Shown here: positions 1 to 11,967 of the stretch, one piece after another
Layout of the letters: each line of letters starts with the position of its first letter
Position numbering within the stretch: the stretch's first letter is position 1
DNA from: Lyophyllum atratum
Lineage: Eukaryota; Basidiomycota; Agaricomycetes; Agaricales; Lyophyllaceae
Assembly (NCBI GenBank): GCA_014905825.1
Contig: JACGCN010000064.1
Coordinates: 1-64,000, forward strand
Length of the DNA stretch: 64,000 nt
Reading direction: 5' to 3'
Notes under the pieces: model-generated
What the model was told of the DNA's origin: nothing
The model's database searches: none
Seen by the model: the letters and a program-made list of their open reading frames with translations, nothing else
Translations under genes and position numbers: made by a program

Positions 1-2821
1 AGGGAAGCGCAAAGTGGCAGAAACGGATATAAACGTCCTGGCGTACGGTTCGAGCGACTGGTCGATACGCTTCGAAAGTGAAAGTTGCTCATCATCCTCA
101 GTCGGGGATTGTCAGTATCCAAATCGACTTCTGTAATTGTCGCAAACGAAGGTGATTCGTGAACTTCTATCGTTGGCGTGGATAAGCGAGATGTCGATAA
201 AAAGGAATTGAATGGGAACGAGGAGGCGAGAGAGTGTTCATATGCCAGTGCGCTCGTTGAGAGTCCGTTGGCACTGCCTGGGTTGAATGGCGGGAGGTGA
301 TTACAGAGTCCTTCCAAAGGTGGGTCTCTAGCTTCAGGTTCCTACATGAAGGTAAGGAACCGGTAACCTTCTTGATACGGCGAAGAGTATCGAGATCACC
401 CCCGCAGATGATAGTACAGCCCGTCTCCCGGTTGCATCCCTCGAAGCGCATATACGTCTTCCGACGGCCAGGGATCAAGGGATGATCAAAGGTCTGGATG
501 CGGAAACGAGCGCAATGGCCCAATCGAGGTTCGAGCGCCAGTTTGTCCATGGAAGAGAAGACATCCCCTTGTGTCATGCGAGCGATCGTTTGGATCGCAG
601 ATGGTTTGACTGTCCGTGCGACTGCGATGCCGTGCTTCGCAAGTGCATCCAGAGCAAGCCTGGACACGGATTGCTCAACAGAACGACGTGCGGGCGTAAT
701 GCTGCATGCGGCTAGCAAGATTGCCCAAGTACTCCTTCTCCTGGCGCACTACCTGCCCAAAATGCATGTACTGCCCTTCAACGCGATAGAACTCCAGAGG
801 GAAAGTGACTAGCATGACACGGGGATTGCGGACAGAGCGAGACATCTGCTTGTGAGCGACGTTCTTCGTAATGACTGCACCCTCGACGTATTCTGAGTCC
901 GGGGCTACCACCAGGAATCTTTTTTATCTTCATATTTTCGCACATCCATGTCCTCTCCCTGCGGTGAGGTAAGGTAGTGAAGGTCAATTCACGAGCAATG
1001 CGAAGTGCTAGCTTGAGCAGCGTCTCCTCCCACTCTTTAACGTTTGGTATATGCTCGCTGGTGAGCATCTGTCGCAGCATGACCTTTAGATGAAGCATTG
1101 AAGTCAAATTGAGTTCCTGTGCATAACTGAAGAGACTTTCAGTTATGAGATCGATAAGGTAGACAGCGACTACGCAGTGCTTTCTCGGCGAGTCCGCCAG
1201 CCCGGTTCACCATTTGCCACACTATCAAGACGGCTGTGTACCCGACTTCGGATGAAAGGTGTGGCTTGTTCGAATTCACCATAGGAGTTGAATCGAGATC
1301 TCAGCCTGCTATGTGGACGAGGGCTATCTAGTCCGTTATCGGGAGAGCCGATGGGAAATTGTATGGAACTCATAGGACCTTCTATACCGATAGGTATTGC
1401 ATTAGAGCGATCGTCGGGTGTATTGGACCCAGGAGCCGTCGGGGACTCAGGGTGATGAAAGCCATTCGCTAAACCTCCCGAGTCCTTCTCTTCGTCGGAG
1501 ACGGCTCTACGAAAAGGCGCGGGGTTGTCTTGGATGGGTTCCCACATCCCATCTTCGCGTTCTCTGAGGTGTGGTGTAACTGGTCGAGATCCATAACCAC
1601 TTTCGTCAGATCCGGATACTGGCCGCTTGGTTTCCGCTATAGAATACAGATTGAAGGGTTCATCTGTCCGTCCAAAAAGCTGCGAGGCGGCGAAGGGCGA
1701 TTGTGGGTGGCCACCAGGGTCTAGACCAAGTTGGTGAGCAGGGAAGGAGGTAACCGAGGAAACGACTGAGCGCCGGTCGTCGTCGTCGTCTTCATCTACA
1801 GTGGCAAGCTTCTCGAGGCACAAGTTACACACACGAACCATGCCGTCGTGCCCGAATCGAGAGCCTTTAATTATGTTGGACGCGCAGCGGGAGCAAAATA
1901 TCTGCCCTGTATCAACGCGTCAGTTTTCCTAGCGGTTTACCGAAAGTAGCGCACCGCATATCCGACAATGATGTTTCCGACGCCATGTCGAGAAGACGCT
2001 CTTGCAATCATAGCACTCTTTACAATTCTCGTCGTCCATCCAATAATCACGAGATAAACCTGGGGACACTTTAGGAATAGCTAATCTTTGGTAGGCAGCT
2101 TACCTTCACCCCGTATCCGCCTGATGACCTTCGAAACAGAACCAGATCTATGTAGGCTTGTGGCTGTCTTGATGCTGCGTGCATCATCTGGAATTGGGAA
2201 CCCTGGTATTGATGTTCCAAACATTGCACCCTCCGCCGTTTCCGCGACCGGAGAGTAGAATGAGCCACCTCGAGAGGGCGATCGATCATAGTCAATGCTA
2301 TAGGTAGGAAGCTCGGATTGGGCTGGAGTAAGAGATACAAGCGGTGGAGCCACCTGAGCTGGCGCTGTTGCGAGTGAGAAGGGGCGATCTGCAGTTGAGG
2401 ACCGCGTTGAGAAGCTGGATGGCTGGGACTGAGCGGCATATGAGGGTCTTCGCTGCTCCGAGGCACCTTGCTGTGGTCAGATTGGGGGACACGGTGGGGT
2501 TGATGGTCGATGACGGAGTTGCTGCTGATGAGAGGGGAGCAGAAAGAGTGTTCTTCATACGAGAGAAGATAGACGTCACTAGCGTGTATGAAGACTGGTC
2601 ATTCTCATCCTCTTCAGAGAAAGGGTTGAAAGAGGTAAGGCTTGTCACATCGTCGTTAAGCTTCGTGCTACTCCTAGACCTGGAGGAGTATCCGCTGAAG
2701 TTCCATGGACAGGAGAAGTGACTGCAGGGGTGTCGATGGAGTCATGAAGAAAGGATAGGCTCGCTGCAATTCTTCGCTTCTGATTCATGACCTTTTGGTA
2801 GAATAGTCGGTTTGAGAACAT
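1..2821 (-). CDS. FAB1: FAB1/PIKfyve phosphatidylinositol-3-phosphate 5-kinase, N-terminal part; frame-broken as sequenced
   Basis: Converts PI3P to PI(3,5)P2 on vacuole and late-endosome membranes. Read right to left, the pieces match the family in order: a short N-terminus ending in [18 protein letters not shown] near 2.6 kb, a Ser-rich linker, and a FYVE zinc finger at about 1.83-2.03 kb (CKECYDC, the R-K-H-H-C-R PI3P-binding core, CNLC; one intron inside it). Another Ser/Pro linker follows, then the TCP-1/CCT-like region ([35 protein letters not shown]). The PIPK kinase domain lies off the left edge. At least eight single-base or small frame shifts interrupt the CCT region and the N-terminus (see findings), although residue conservation on both sides is excellent. 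The first ATG used here (2821) is therefore tentative; 2788 is an alternative. Identity is secure. Whether the gene is intact in the organism is not. Confidence 0.85.
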
Positions 2822-3933
2822 CCTTCGATTGCTAATTCGGGTAGCGCGCCGAGCCACGTGGTTCGCAGCATCGGGCTCTGCAGCTTAAGTTTAACGGCGA
2901 AGCCATTCCATCCATATCTCTTCAGCTCTTCATCGGGCCTCTAGCCCTCTATGCCCTCTCTGCTTATTATCATCCTTGCCATCCAGTTTTCTCTTCCAGT
3001 GTGCTCTCAGTATACTTCTTATACGACTTACACGGTCCCGCTCCACAAAGTGGCTCATGGCATCAATGCTTGGGAGCACAAGGGAGCAGCAGCTAAGTGA
3101 GGCGAAGACGATCACAAAACGTCCCTGCCGATATGCGAACGTCACACGCGAATGGACAGCCCCCATCGCTCCTTCAACATATTCAGTTAGACTGAGTCCA
3201 ACGATTCACATAGGTGTGGCAACCCTTGGACGTGATGACGTCTTACTGAAGGGTCTTACTCGCGTAGACTGCGTTTTCAATGCTTGCTGTCTACCTATTA
3301 GTGGGGAGCTTCTAGCCTCGCGTCTCAAATGGCAGATCCGATACTTATTCATTGTTACCCAGTCATCGGCACCAATGAACTTCGAGTTGCGCCTTGTGAT
3401 AATCGATATCGATGCCACTCCTCTTTAAAAGAAGCACTTCTTGAACAGCTATGCGGGGTTGTTGAAGCTGAACTATTAGGCGCGGCGTGTGGCGGAATAC
3501 ATATTCGTGGAGGTCAGAACTTTCGCAGTATACCGTCCATATTTTTTAATAATATAAATCATCGTTCCGGGCATTTAATGACATGGGGTGTGATCAGTCG
3601 CGACTCAGTAAACTCGAGGAGTATATACGAACACCGTCTCCGTAGCTGAGAAGGCAACTGCATGAATAGTGAATAGGGCGCGCCCGACGCGTCGGGCGTT
3701 ATTTACTTCTATTTATATCAAGACGCGTGCCACGTGGGATACCGGATTGCAGAGGTTCACTTGAGTGAGCATCATCCCTCAGTATTTCCATAGCACCCCT
3801 CGGGCCTTTAATCTACGAGGCCATAGTCTTTCTGGGTTTTGGTATTCGCTTACTTCTCTGCTTCAATGAATTCTCATCTGATTAGACGATCTCAAGCTAC
3901 ATTTCACATATCTTCACTGAACTCTGATAATGG
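2822..3933. other. Intergenic region upstream of FAB1 and COP9 subunit 2
   Basis: About 1.1 kb between divergent genes. No recognised protein. A 106-codon open frame on the + strand (3329-3649) has a protein-like first half but matches no family I know and has no supporting exon partner, so I do not call it. The right part holds an 18-bp perfect palindrome and two ACGCGT elements, listed separately. Confidence 0.5.
3681..3736. promoter_or_regulatory. Palindrome with ACGCGT boxes and a CACGTG E-box, about 200-250 bp upstream of COP9 subunit 2
   Basis: An 18-bp perfect inverted repeat (3681-3698) is centred on ACGCGT (3687-3692). A second ACGCGT lies at 3723-3728, followed at once by CACGTG (3731-3736). 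ACGCGT is the MluI cell-cycle box bound by MBF-type (Mbp1/Swi6) factors in fungi, and CACGTG is the bHLH E-box. The arrangement is visible directly. Binding is inference, because ACGCGT also occurs by chance elsewhere in this GC-moderate sequence. Confidence 0.35.
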
Positions 3934-5926
3934 ATGGACGATGATGCCGACTACATGCAAGGCAGCGACGACGAAGTGCGTTCCTTTTCTACTGTCTGGC
4001 CGTCTATGAATGATATATATGCAGGACTATGGCTTCGATTATTCTGATAACGATGAGGCAAACGAGTCAGGGAGTGCAGACGTCGAGAACATGTACTACA
4101 AAGCGAAATGTCTGTATCTCCTATGTTGAACCGTCTACTCATTCTCTGAACCTCTCTTCAGCCAAGAAGGATGACAATCCGGAGGAAGCGTTGAAGGAAT
4201 TCCGCGCGATCGTAGACCAGGAAGAGGAGCAAGGCGACTGGTTAGTTTCTCGATCTTGCACACATTTCAAGAGTAATCTCGACCTCGTGATCATAGGGGA
4301 TTCAAAGCACTCAAGCAGTCTACGAAACTCCTGTATCTTACCCTTCGAAGACCAAACGATGCCCTCCAGACGTATACCCAGCTCCTCACATACACAAAGT
4401 CGGCTGTGACCCGCAACTATTCGGAGAAAACGATCAATGGTATTCTGGATTATGTTGGTGGCGGAAAGGGTGGCGTAGTTGAAGTGGATGTCTTGGAGAA
4501 GTTTTATCAAGCAACTAAAAAGGCCCTAGAGGACGCCAAGAACGAGGTATGCATTTCTGATACTGGTGATGAGAAGCGATTCAAGTATTGTTCAGCGCTT
4601 GTCGGTCAAAACGAATTTGAAACTCGCGAAGCTGTGGCTAGATAGAAAGGAGTACACTCGGTTATCCAAGGTACGTCACTCATTCTCGAGTCAAGTAGCC
4701 ATGATGTCGAATATCTGGCATGATTTAGTTGATCCGGGATTTGCACAACGCTACAGGGTCTGGCAATGAAGGGGACGACCAGTCACAACGGGGAACGCAA
4801 CTTTTGGAAATATACGCGCTCGAAATTCAGATGTACAATGAGACGCGAAACTTCAAGAAACTGAAGGTAAGTGGATGCTTCATTTTGAGGGCCGCACTCG
4901 CCCATATTTTATAATATCCTGTAGGAGATCTACAATGCCACGAACGATGTCCGGTCTGCTATCCCTCACCCTCGCATCATGGGTGTAATCAAGGAATGCG
5001 GAGGAAAGATGTGGATGGGAGAACGTCAGTCCTCAACATTGTCACAGAGGTACCGCTAATAGGACTGCAGGCCAATGGAACCGAGCAAGCGAAGACTTCT
5101 TCGAATCTTTCCGCAACTACGACGAGGCAGGGTCACCTCAAAGGATACAGGTTCTCAAGTACTTGGTACTGGCGAACATGCTGACGGGTAGCGAGGTCAA
5201 CCCCTTTGACAGCCAGGAAACGAAGCCGTAAGTAATATGCAGATGTGTATTCCCATGTTACTGAGGCTTCTGTCTTCAGATACAAGACGGATCCTCAGAT
5301 CAAGGCCATGACAGACCTCGTGGATGCATATCAACGTCGCGAGGTTCACTCTGCTGAAAAGATTCTGAAAGGCATCGATGACTCCTCCCTAAGAAAGAGA
5401 GGTTCTAATTGTTTTTATAGATAATCGCTCCACGATCATGGACGACCCTTTTATTCGGGCTTATATTGGCGAACTCCTTCGAAGTCTGCGTACACAATAC
5501 CTGATTGACCTTATCAAGCCCTATACACGTCTTGAACTTTCCTTCCTTGGAAAAGTACGCAGCCCCACGTCAACCTATAAAAAAAAGCTGACCATCTTCT
5601 CTCAGCAACTGAATGTCGAGATCGAGGAAGTCGAGGAGCTCCTCATTGGACTGATCCTAGAGGGCAAAGTAGAGGGTCGCATTGATCAAGTCGGCATGAG
5701 GCTCGAGCTTGACCGAAAGTAAGTCCTAACTCGCTTTTAAGCTTTCGGTTGAGCGCTAACTATCCACTGCAGGCAAAGTCTGGAGAAGAAGAGATACGCG
5801 GCGTTAAATAAATGGACCGAGGCGCTGGAAGCTGTTCATGGGGCAGTCGTTGGCAAGACATCTGGTGGGAGAATGATGGATCCTGGCATGGGCGAGACCT
5901 TCATAATTCCTGGTCGAGAGCATTGA
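3934..5926 (+). CDS. CSN2: COP9 signalosome complex subunit 2 (CSN2)
   Basis: Scaffold subunit of the COP9 signalosome, which removes NEDD8/Rub1 from cullins and so controls SCF ubiquitin ligases. CSN2 contacts the cullin and Rbx1. Twelve exons join to 472 codons with no frame conflict. The acidic N-terminus ([14 protein letters not shown]) and [15 protein letters not shown] are family hallmarks. The TPR/helical repeats follow ([45 protein letters not shown]), then the PCI winged-helix region ([41 protein letters not shown]). The ATG at 3934 is chosen over the ATG four bases upstream, which runs into a stop after four codons. The ninth intron (5372-5420) must use a GC donor (AAAG/GCATCG); a GT donor would leave a 19-nt intron. 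Human CSN2 is 443 residues; the extra length is at the C-terminus. Confidence 0.95.
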
Positions 5927-6113
5927 AATTGTCGTTATGTTTTGTACTTGCGTCTCCATTTCCGTTTTCTCACGTCGCATGATCTTCAACGTGTATATGT
6001 ACCAGCCAAAGAAGCCAAGGAACCATGTATTAATATTATTCAGTGAGCTGGCCGTCCAAATCAGCGCGACTCAATACTCTCAAACATTTCTGGAGACGTA
6101 CTGGTAAGGCATC

Positions 6114-6677
6114 TTAAAGTGGCCGAGGGAATGGCTTGCATTCATAGTTCCATCCCGAGCGAGGTGGTGTGTCCGTTGGCACTCGTAATTCACGAGGGAA
6201 CAACCCGCGTATCCTGGCCTCCAGCGTCCGCACTTCCGTCGTCTTCAGCTTCTTGGCCAACTCGCGCTCGGCTTCAGTCCTTGCCCTCGGATCCTCCCGC
6301 TTATTTGCCTCCATGTAAAGCCGACTGTCAACGCGTTCCAGCTCTTCCATCGCCTTCCTCATACATTCGAACTTCCTTGCCAACTCCGTCTCTCGCTGCT
6401 TGCGCAAATGTCTCCGGTGAAGAAGCCACGCGCGTTCTATCGTATGGTGTGCTTGCACGGATGGTATCGCGTGTTGGAGGGCTCTGGCCACGTCGGGACG
6501 CCAAGTGCCAGTGGGTGACGCACGGTTGCGAATATTGCCAGGGTATAAGGCCTTTCTGATTATCTCCTTCTTTGGGTCTCCTACGGCCTCATTCTTGGCA
6601 GCATATGTGCGCACGGATATTTGCGCGAAACCTTTGGCAGACCTAGCTCTGCAGGGGGCAAGTAGTGAGGTCGACAT
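6114..6677 (-). CDS. MRPL28: Mitochondrial large-subunit ribosomal protein mL40 (MRPL28 family)
   Basis: A single-exon gene of 187 residues. The N-terminus (MSTSLLAPCRARSAKGFAQISVRTYAAKN begins with this Arg-rich, acid-free stretch) looks like a mitochondrial targeting peptide. The body carries the MRP-L28/mL40 pattern: EIIRKALYPGNIRNR, SPTGTWRPDVARAL, TIERAWLLHRRHLRKQRE, a long basic helical segment, and an end in FPRELRVPTDTPP. The family is a component of the large mitoribosomal subunit. The gene converges with CSN2, with 187 bp between stop codons, so their 3' UTRs probably meet. It lies next to uL1m and RSM22, two other mitoribosome genes. No frame break was seen. Confidence 0.82.
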   Translation of the reverse strand: MSTSLLAPCRARSAKGFAQISVRTYAAKNEAVGDPKKEIIRKALYPGNIRNRASPTGTWRPDVARALQHAIPSVQAHHTIERAWLLHRRHLRKQRETELARKFECMRKAMEELERVDSRLYMEANKREDPRARTEAERELAKKLKTTEVRTLEARIRGLFPRELRVPTDTPPRSGWNYECKPFPRPL

Positions 6678-8386
6678 GGTGGAAGTTTTTGGCTGGCAGG
6701 TGACTTCAGAAGTTTAGTACATTGGTTCCCACGGCCCATTATTAGGAATGATTTTTTATCTGCTAAGTCAAGCCTTTATCTAACTCATGTTAACATTGAT
6801 ACCCCCAATCTGGTAACATTCAGGATTCCATTCGACCGAAAAAAAACACCTTTCATGGCTACAGCCACCCTTTCTGGTTTCCATCATCATATTTGGGAAC
6901 GCGCAGCATACCGAGTAGCTTCGGATCCAACACATCTTCATTTATCGCTAAATATTGACTGGGGGTGCCACAGGTTTCGAAGTCGAGTGGCATGTTACCG
7001 GAACAAACATATAGCTCACTCCTGACAGTAGACTGATACAGAGACGCCTTGCGTATTTCACATCGGGACCCACGGCATTTACAGACGGCGTGAGGATAAT
7101 ATCCAGCCTTGGTCTTGTTGGGTATTCTGCTACGACTCATACGGAAGCAAGACATGTGCCGCGAAAGGATTTTGACGCTCCCGGTGTCTTCTAGGTTTAC
7201 CCTGTGGCATGGCACGAGCCAGCTGTCGCTTCTTGCTTCTTCGACTATCAGGGTTCTTGTGGCCCATCGATCTTTTCGTAGCCAACCTGCCGGCACTCTG
7301 GGGCTGCGAAGCACCCTGCCTACCAAGGTACGTGAGGCGCCATCAAGACTGCAGGCTATCTAACGCGGGATTCAACTCCAGTTTTATGGATTTCTCGTGG
7401 TTACATCATGCACCAATCAAACCTTCCAGTATCCTGGATTTCACACTGTTCTCTTTACCTCACTTCAGCTGCTCTCTCCCTTTAAGACATTGGACATACA
7501 TCCGACCCCATCAAAACAAACCCATCAACTTTCCGACGTTAGCTCGATGCCTTTAAACGCCCAGAAACCCGTCCCGTAACCGATCTGGCGGCTTCGTTGT
7601 GGGTCACATTGGCTTCTCCTGACGAATTCAAGAAATAGCAACTGCCATAGGAGCATGCAAGGATCAATCCCTCTTCACTCTACGTTGACTCTGAGCCAGT
7701 GCCTTATCGACGCCTTCCAACACGGCAAAGATCGCTCCTGACGTGCGAACGCTGGTGCCTTTCCCGATGACTTGGATCCCACTGTATGTGTAGTATGTAC
7801 TAACCTCGAGAAACAGAAGAAGAGAATGTACAGCACATACAACACGCGGCGGCCGAGTTTCACATTCCACTGTTTCTCACGCAGCCAGTGCTACTACAAA
7901 ATAGAAACCTCTTAGTGCAAGCATTCCAGACATATTAGATGACTTGCAGTGAAAGGACGCTCGGAAGCGTATAATATGTCTATAGAAGGACTCCCAAGTG
8001 CCCCCAATACCATTGCATAAGTTTTTCCAGCCACAATATATTGTCTCGCGGTGAAATCCGGACAACCTGGTTCAGCCCTGGAGTCTTGCTCCACTGACCA
8101 TCTATCCTCTAGACCTGTGGAGAACACTGTAGCCGGATGGCACGCCGTGATAACCTCTCCCGCTTTGAACCGGGCATATATTTCCACCGATCTTCAACCC
8201 CACCCCGACGAGATGGATGACATCCCGGCTTTTAAAGAATATCTGCGAATTCACAGAAGGCGCGCTGAACTGACAGATTTTCCTGCTGTGAAAGAGGAAG
8301 ATTCGCGGAGTTGGCACAACATTCTCACGATTCTGATGGTGGACTGGTGACCACCGTTCACTTGCTCTCCTGACTGCTCCTACGAG
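6678..8386. other. 1.7-kb region between mL40 and uL1m without a recognised gene
   Basis: It should contain the divergent promoters of mL40 and uL1m. An open frame on the minus strand (6859-7326) ends in a protein-like tail but begins without an ATG; its first ATG leaves about 98 codons. It matches no family I recognise. A + frame ending at 8350 (MDDIPAFKEYLRIHRRRAEL) is similarly orphaned. I see no mobile-element structure. Confidence 0.4.
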
Positions 8387-9519
8387 ATGTCGACTCTGTT
8401 TTCGCTTTGTCGCCAATGTTACGTCCCTACATTGGCACGAGCAGTATGTGCTATTATCTCACTATTGTGCTTTCTGCTAATGGGTCTTCAGAATCTGTCA
8501 TTCCAGCGGCAGTTTACAACTACTCAAATTCTTTCGGCCAAACGTCAAAAACAGTCGAAGATCCGCGTTCCTTCGAAAAAAGCTGCTGCTGCGAAGGCGA
8601 GGCGAAAGGGGGCGATTGCCGCTAAAGCTATTGACCGTTCCGAGTTCCTCACTCTCTCAGATGCCATTGCCGTCCTACGTGTAAGCATTTTCTATTTCTT
8701 ATGCTGCCCAACACTAATGCTACGCTTAGGCCGTCGAAGTCGCGTCACCCAACTCTACATTGGATCTCTATGTCAAAACCGACATAAGGAATGGTGTAGC
8801 TGTTCCAAAGGGACGTGTCAATCTCCCTCGGGAAGCCAAGGCGATGAGTGAAGACAAGATTCTTGTATTTGCGGAGGGTCGACAGGCTGAGGAGGCAAAA
8901 AGGGCTGGAGCGCATTTTGTTGGGGGTCCCGAACTAATTGACGGCGTACGTCCAATTGTCTCCATTATTGTTGATGCTTGAATACTTAAACGCGCCTCAG
9001 ATAATTAACAACCGCTTCAAGGCGACGACTATTCTCTGCACACCCGACCTTATAAGAGCTATCACACCGAAGTTGGGACGAGTTCTAGGCCCTTTAGGTC
9101 TCATGCCCTCAGAGCGGCGTGGAACGGTGACCGACGATATTGCTGGGTACATCCAGCGGATACGCGGGACCAGCGAGTGGAGGGCCGACAAAACCGGGAA
9201 TATCCACATGCCTATAGCACTCGTTAGTTCTCAATCCCCTTCTGTAGCATACCGCTCAACCTTGCGTTTCAGATGACGTTTCCCATTGAAGACATGCTTA
9301 AGAACATACGCCACTTCATGGCCTCTGTTAAGAGGGTCACTGGGAATACAAAGGAAGCGGACGATAGCCGGAAGTTGAAAAACTCAGGCGCCAAACCGGG
9401 TGAGATAACCTAACACACCCTCTCGTTTTGCACATCCTGACTGCTTGGCAGTTACGAACATTGCCAAAGTCGTGCTCAGCTCAAGACAAGGGCCAGGAAT
9501 CCAAATATTAGACTATTAA
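8387..9519 (+). CDS. MRPL1: Mitochondrial large-subunit ribosomal protein uL1m
   Basis: L1-family protein forming the L1 stalk of the mitoribosome, where it handles deacylated tRNA leaving the E site. Six exons join to 292 codons without a frame conflict. The N-terminus (MSTLFSLCRQCYVPTLARA) is a typical presequence and is followed by a 48-nt in-frame intron. Diagnostic L1 segments are visible: STLDLYVKTDIRN, PREAKAMSEDKILVFAEG, GPELIDG, TPDLIRAITPKLGRVLGPLG, LMPSERRGTVTDDI, and the C-terminal MTFPIEDMLKNIRHFMASV. The protein ends in GPGIQILDY. The gene converges with RSM22; only 98 bp separate the two stop codons. Confidence 0.93.
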
Positions 9520-9617
9520 TTATACAGATGATAAGTAGGTAGATGTAATGGAGATGGGTGCTCGACTAGTAATACAGAAGCGGGTGGGGGCGACGACGAA
9601 AACAAATGGAAAGCAAA

Positions 9618-11835
9618 CTAAGATTCAGAACCTTGATGTAACAAGTCATAAACGCGATCCTTCCGTGATTGTTTTCGGTCCTCTTTCAAACCTTTCGAGA
9701 GTGCTTTGTAGCTGACCGTGTCTTTCTTGTCTCGATTACCTCTCTTACCAATGTCTGAACCCTTCATCGGCATCGCTCCACCTTCACGTTTGGCTCTGGA
9801 AGGCTGGTGACGTTCCTGTGGGGGATTCTTAGGCGAATGGGGAAACATGTCTCCCCAGCTCGATTTTCTGGCGTCATAATACGCCTGTTTGCCTTGCGAC
9901 TTGGGAATTGTCAAACGCATAATTTTGCCTGCCGAATAATGGTTTAATTAAGGGAAACACTCCTTGAATACGACATACCTTCAGCCGTGCAACTGTCGAG
10001 GATGATGTGTCCACTCTTCTTCAAGGGGGGGAAGACGAGGCGCGGCCAGCTGTAGGATTCTAGCCTCAAGGCTTCCTCTAGTTCCGTTTGTGACACGGGC
10101 TCAGTTTTCGCCTCGCTTATCAGTATTTCCGAAGCCACAGCAGGTGCTTCCTCCATGGCAGCACCGGCTAAGGCTTCATGTTCACTGTGGAGTTTCAGCT
10201 CTTTCATTGGAGCCCGTGACAAAGCGTCCTTATCCAATGCCCGTCTGCCGACTTCGCCAACCCTTCCGGAGTACGTGGTCGTAGGTCGCGGTCTGGCCCC
10301 GCGACGGATCACCACATACGAATATTCAATGTCCTCGTGTCCAACACCCGAGTGCTTCGTTTTACGGACGAACGAAGGGCGTTGCATACGCTGCGAAAAA
10401 CCGCACACGAGCCGGCTCGATCCCGGATGGTGGAGCGGACATGCACCATCATGGGGGCACTGTCCGAAAATATCAATTATTGGTTGGAGAACGTAGATAG
10501 AGATTCACTGACTGGTGCAACAACATGGGACCCCATACCGGGCGATTCAGCGTCCTCAAATTCCCTTCTGCCCATGTCCAACAAAACCTGCCTCGCCTCG
10601 GCAATTGCTTCAAATCCGGCAGATGTGTTATGATCAATGAGTACCTATCAAGGACCATGAAAATCCGACATCAGGATAAATTTGTGTAACTTACCATCAC
10701 ATGAGCCCCACTTGTCCACATCTCCTTGACAAGTGCTTTGCGCATCTGCGGAGTAGGCAAAGACGTGAGCATGAAGGCTGACAACGCAACTGCGTCGTGG
10801 CCTTCAGACCGGCGTATCTGATCATCCTCCTTGAAGGACTTCTGCCATGACATACTCAAGCCACCCGTGTCAACGTCTGAACGTGGTAATCAGTTAAAGC
10901 GTTCGCAACGGAGACCGGTGTCAAAGTTTACCTTTGAACAGTCGTTTCCCGATCGAAACTAGCCCATCGCGTTTATCAATCCCGAGATATGTCACGAGAG
11001 TGGAGTTGGAGATCTGCTTGTCTTGAATGCTCGTCATGCTCTTGGTGGCTAGAGGTGCTTGAAAGGCATGGAGAGCAGCCCTAAGGATGGTTCAGTAAAT
11101 GTAATGAACGTGAGGCAAGGGATTGATCATACCAGAGTCCACTTCCTGTGCCTGCGCCCCAGTCAATGATGCGCTCAACTTTCCACGTCGGTTCCAACCG
11201 TCGCTTGACATGATCAAAGACGGATAATATTGCAGAATAATGAGCTGGGAGGGCAATGGTAGCGAACGCTGTACCGTCACGGTAAGAATGACGTGCTGCT
11301 TGCTTTCGCGAACGGTAATCTTGAGGGTCATAACGCGTTTCCCATTCGTTTTCAGGCCCTTTCCCTCCTTCATCGTCGAGGAACAGCCGCATTGCATCGC
11401 TGTGGAGTTGCACTTTGTTCGATTCTGAGTCCTATATGAGCACGAGTTTGCATAACATGGGCAAGACGTCTCACCGGATATCATGGCATTAATAGCGTTC
11501 TGCAGTTGGTTGGGAAGAACAACGGCTCCAATTTGCTGACTTCCATAGTGTGCAGCGGGGGACTTGCGCTCCGAAGAATAGTCGGATATTTCGCCGTCGA
11601 CTTCCGAATTGGCTGCCACTTCAAGTTGCTCTTCGACTGGAACAACCTCCAGTTCCTTGAAGAGCTTGTTCGTGCGGCCTTTCACAAGTGACATGTCCCC
11701 ATCGTTCAGAACGGCCTGCAAGCCAGAATCAAGGTCGAGAGGAGGATTTGGATGACCTGTGAAAGTCCTCGAAAAGTTTGAGCCAAAGGGGCGACGACCA
11801 CAGAACCACAACCCAGGACGTCGAGCAAGAAACAT
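9618..11835 (-). CDS. RSM22: Rsm22/METTL17-type mitochondrial ribosome assembly factor
   Basis: Methyltransferase-fold protein associated with the small mitoribosomal subunit and needed for its assembly. Seven exons join to 635 codons in frame. The presequence ([20 protein letters not shown]) is Arg-rich. The family core is clear: [20 protein letters not shown], then the SAM-site-like [13 protein letters not shown], then [13 protein letters not shown]. The Cys-rich CPHDGxCPL motif with further cysteines ([10 protein letters not shown], and [13 protein letters not shown] near the end) fits the Fe-S-binding Rsm22 clan. The C-terminal [20 protein letters not shown] is also typical. The second exon starts at 11424, because only that acceptor keeps the frame. 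It shares a 132-bp divergent promoter with SAD1 (11836-11967). Confidence 0.93.
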
Positions 11836-11967
11836 GAAAAACAATTCTTGGGCGTGGCCGCGGATACAGTGTCCATTACCTAATCACTAATTCTAGACGC
11901 GACCAATTTGACCGTTCACGGTGGCCACTTCTCCAAGCACTCAAGATCACTTGCAGGTCTGACAGGG

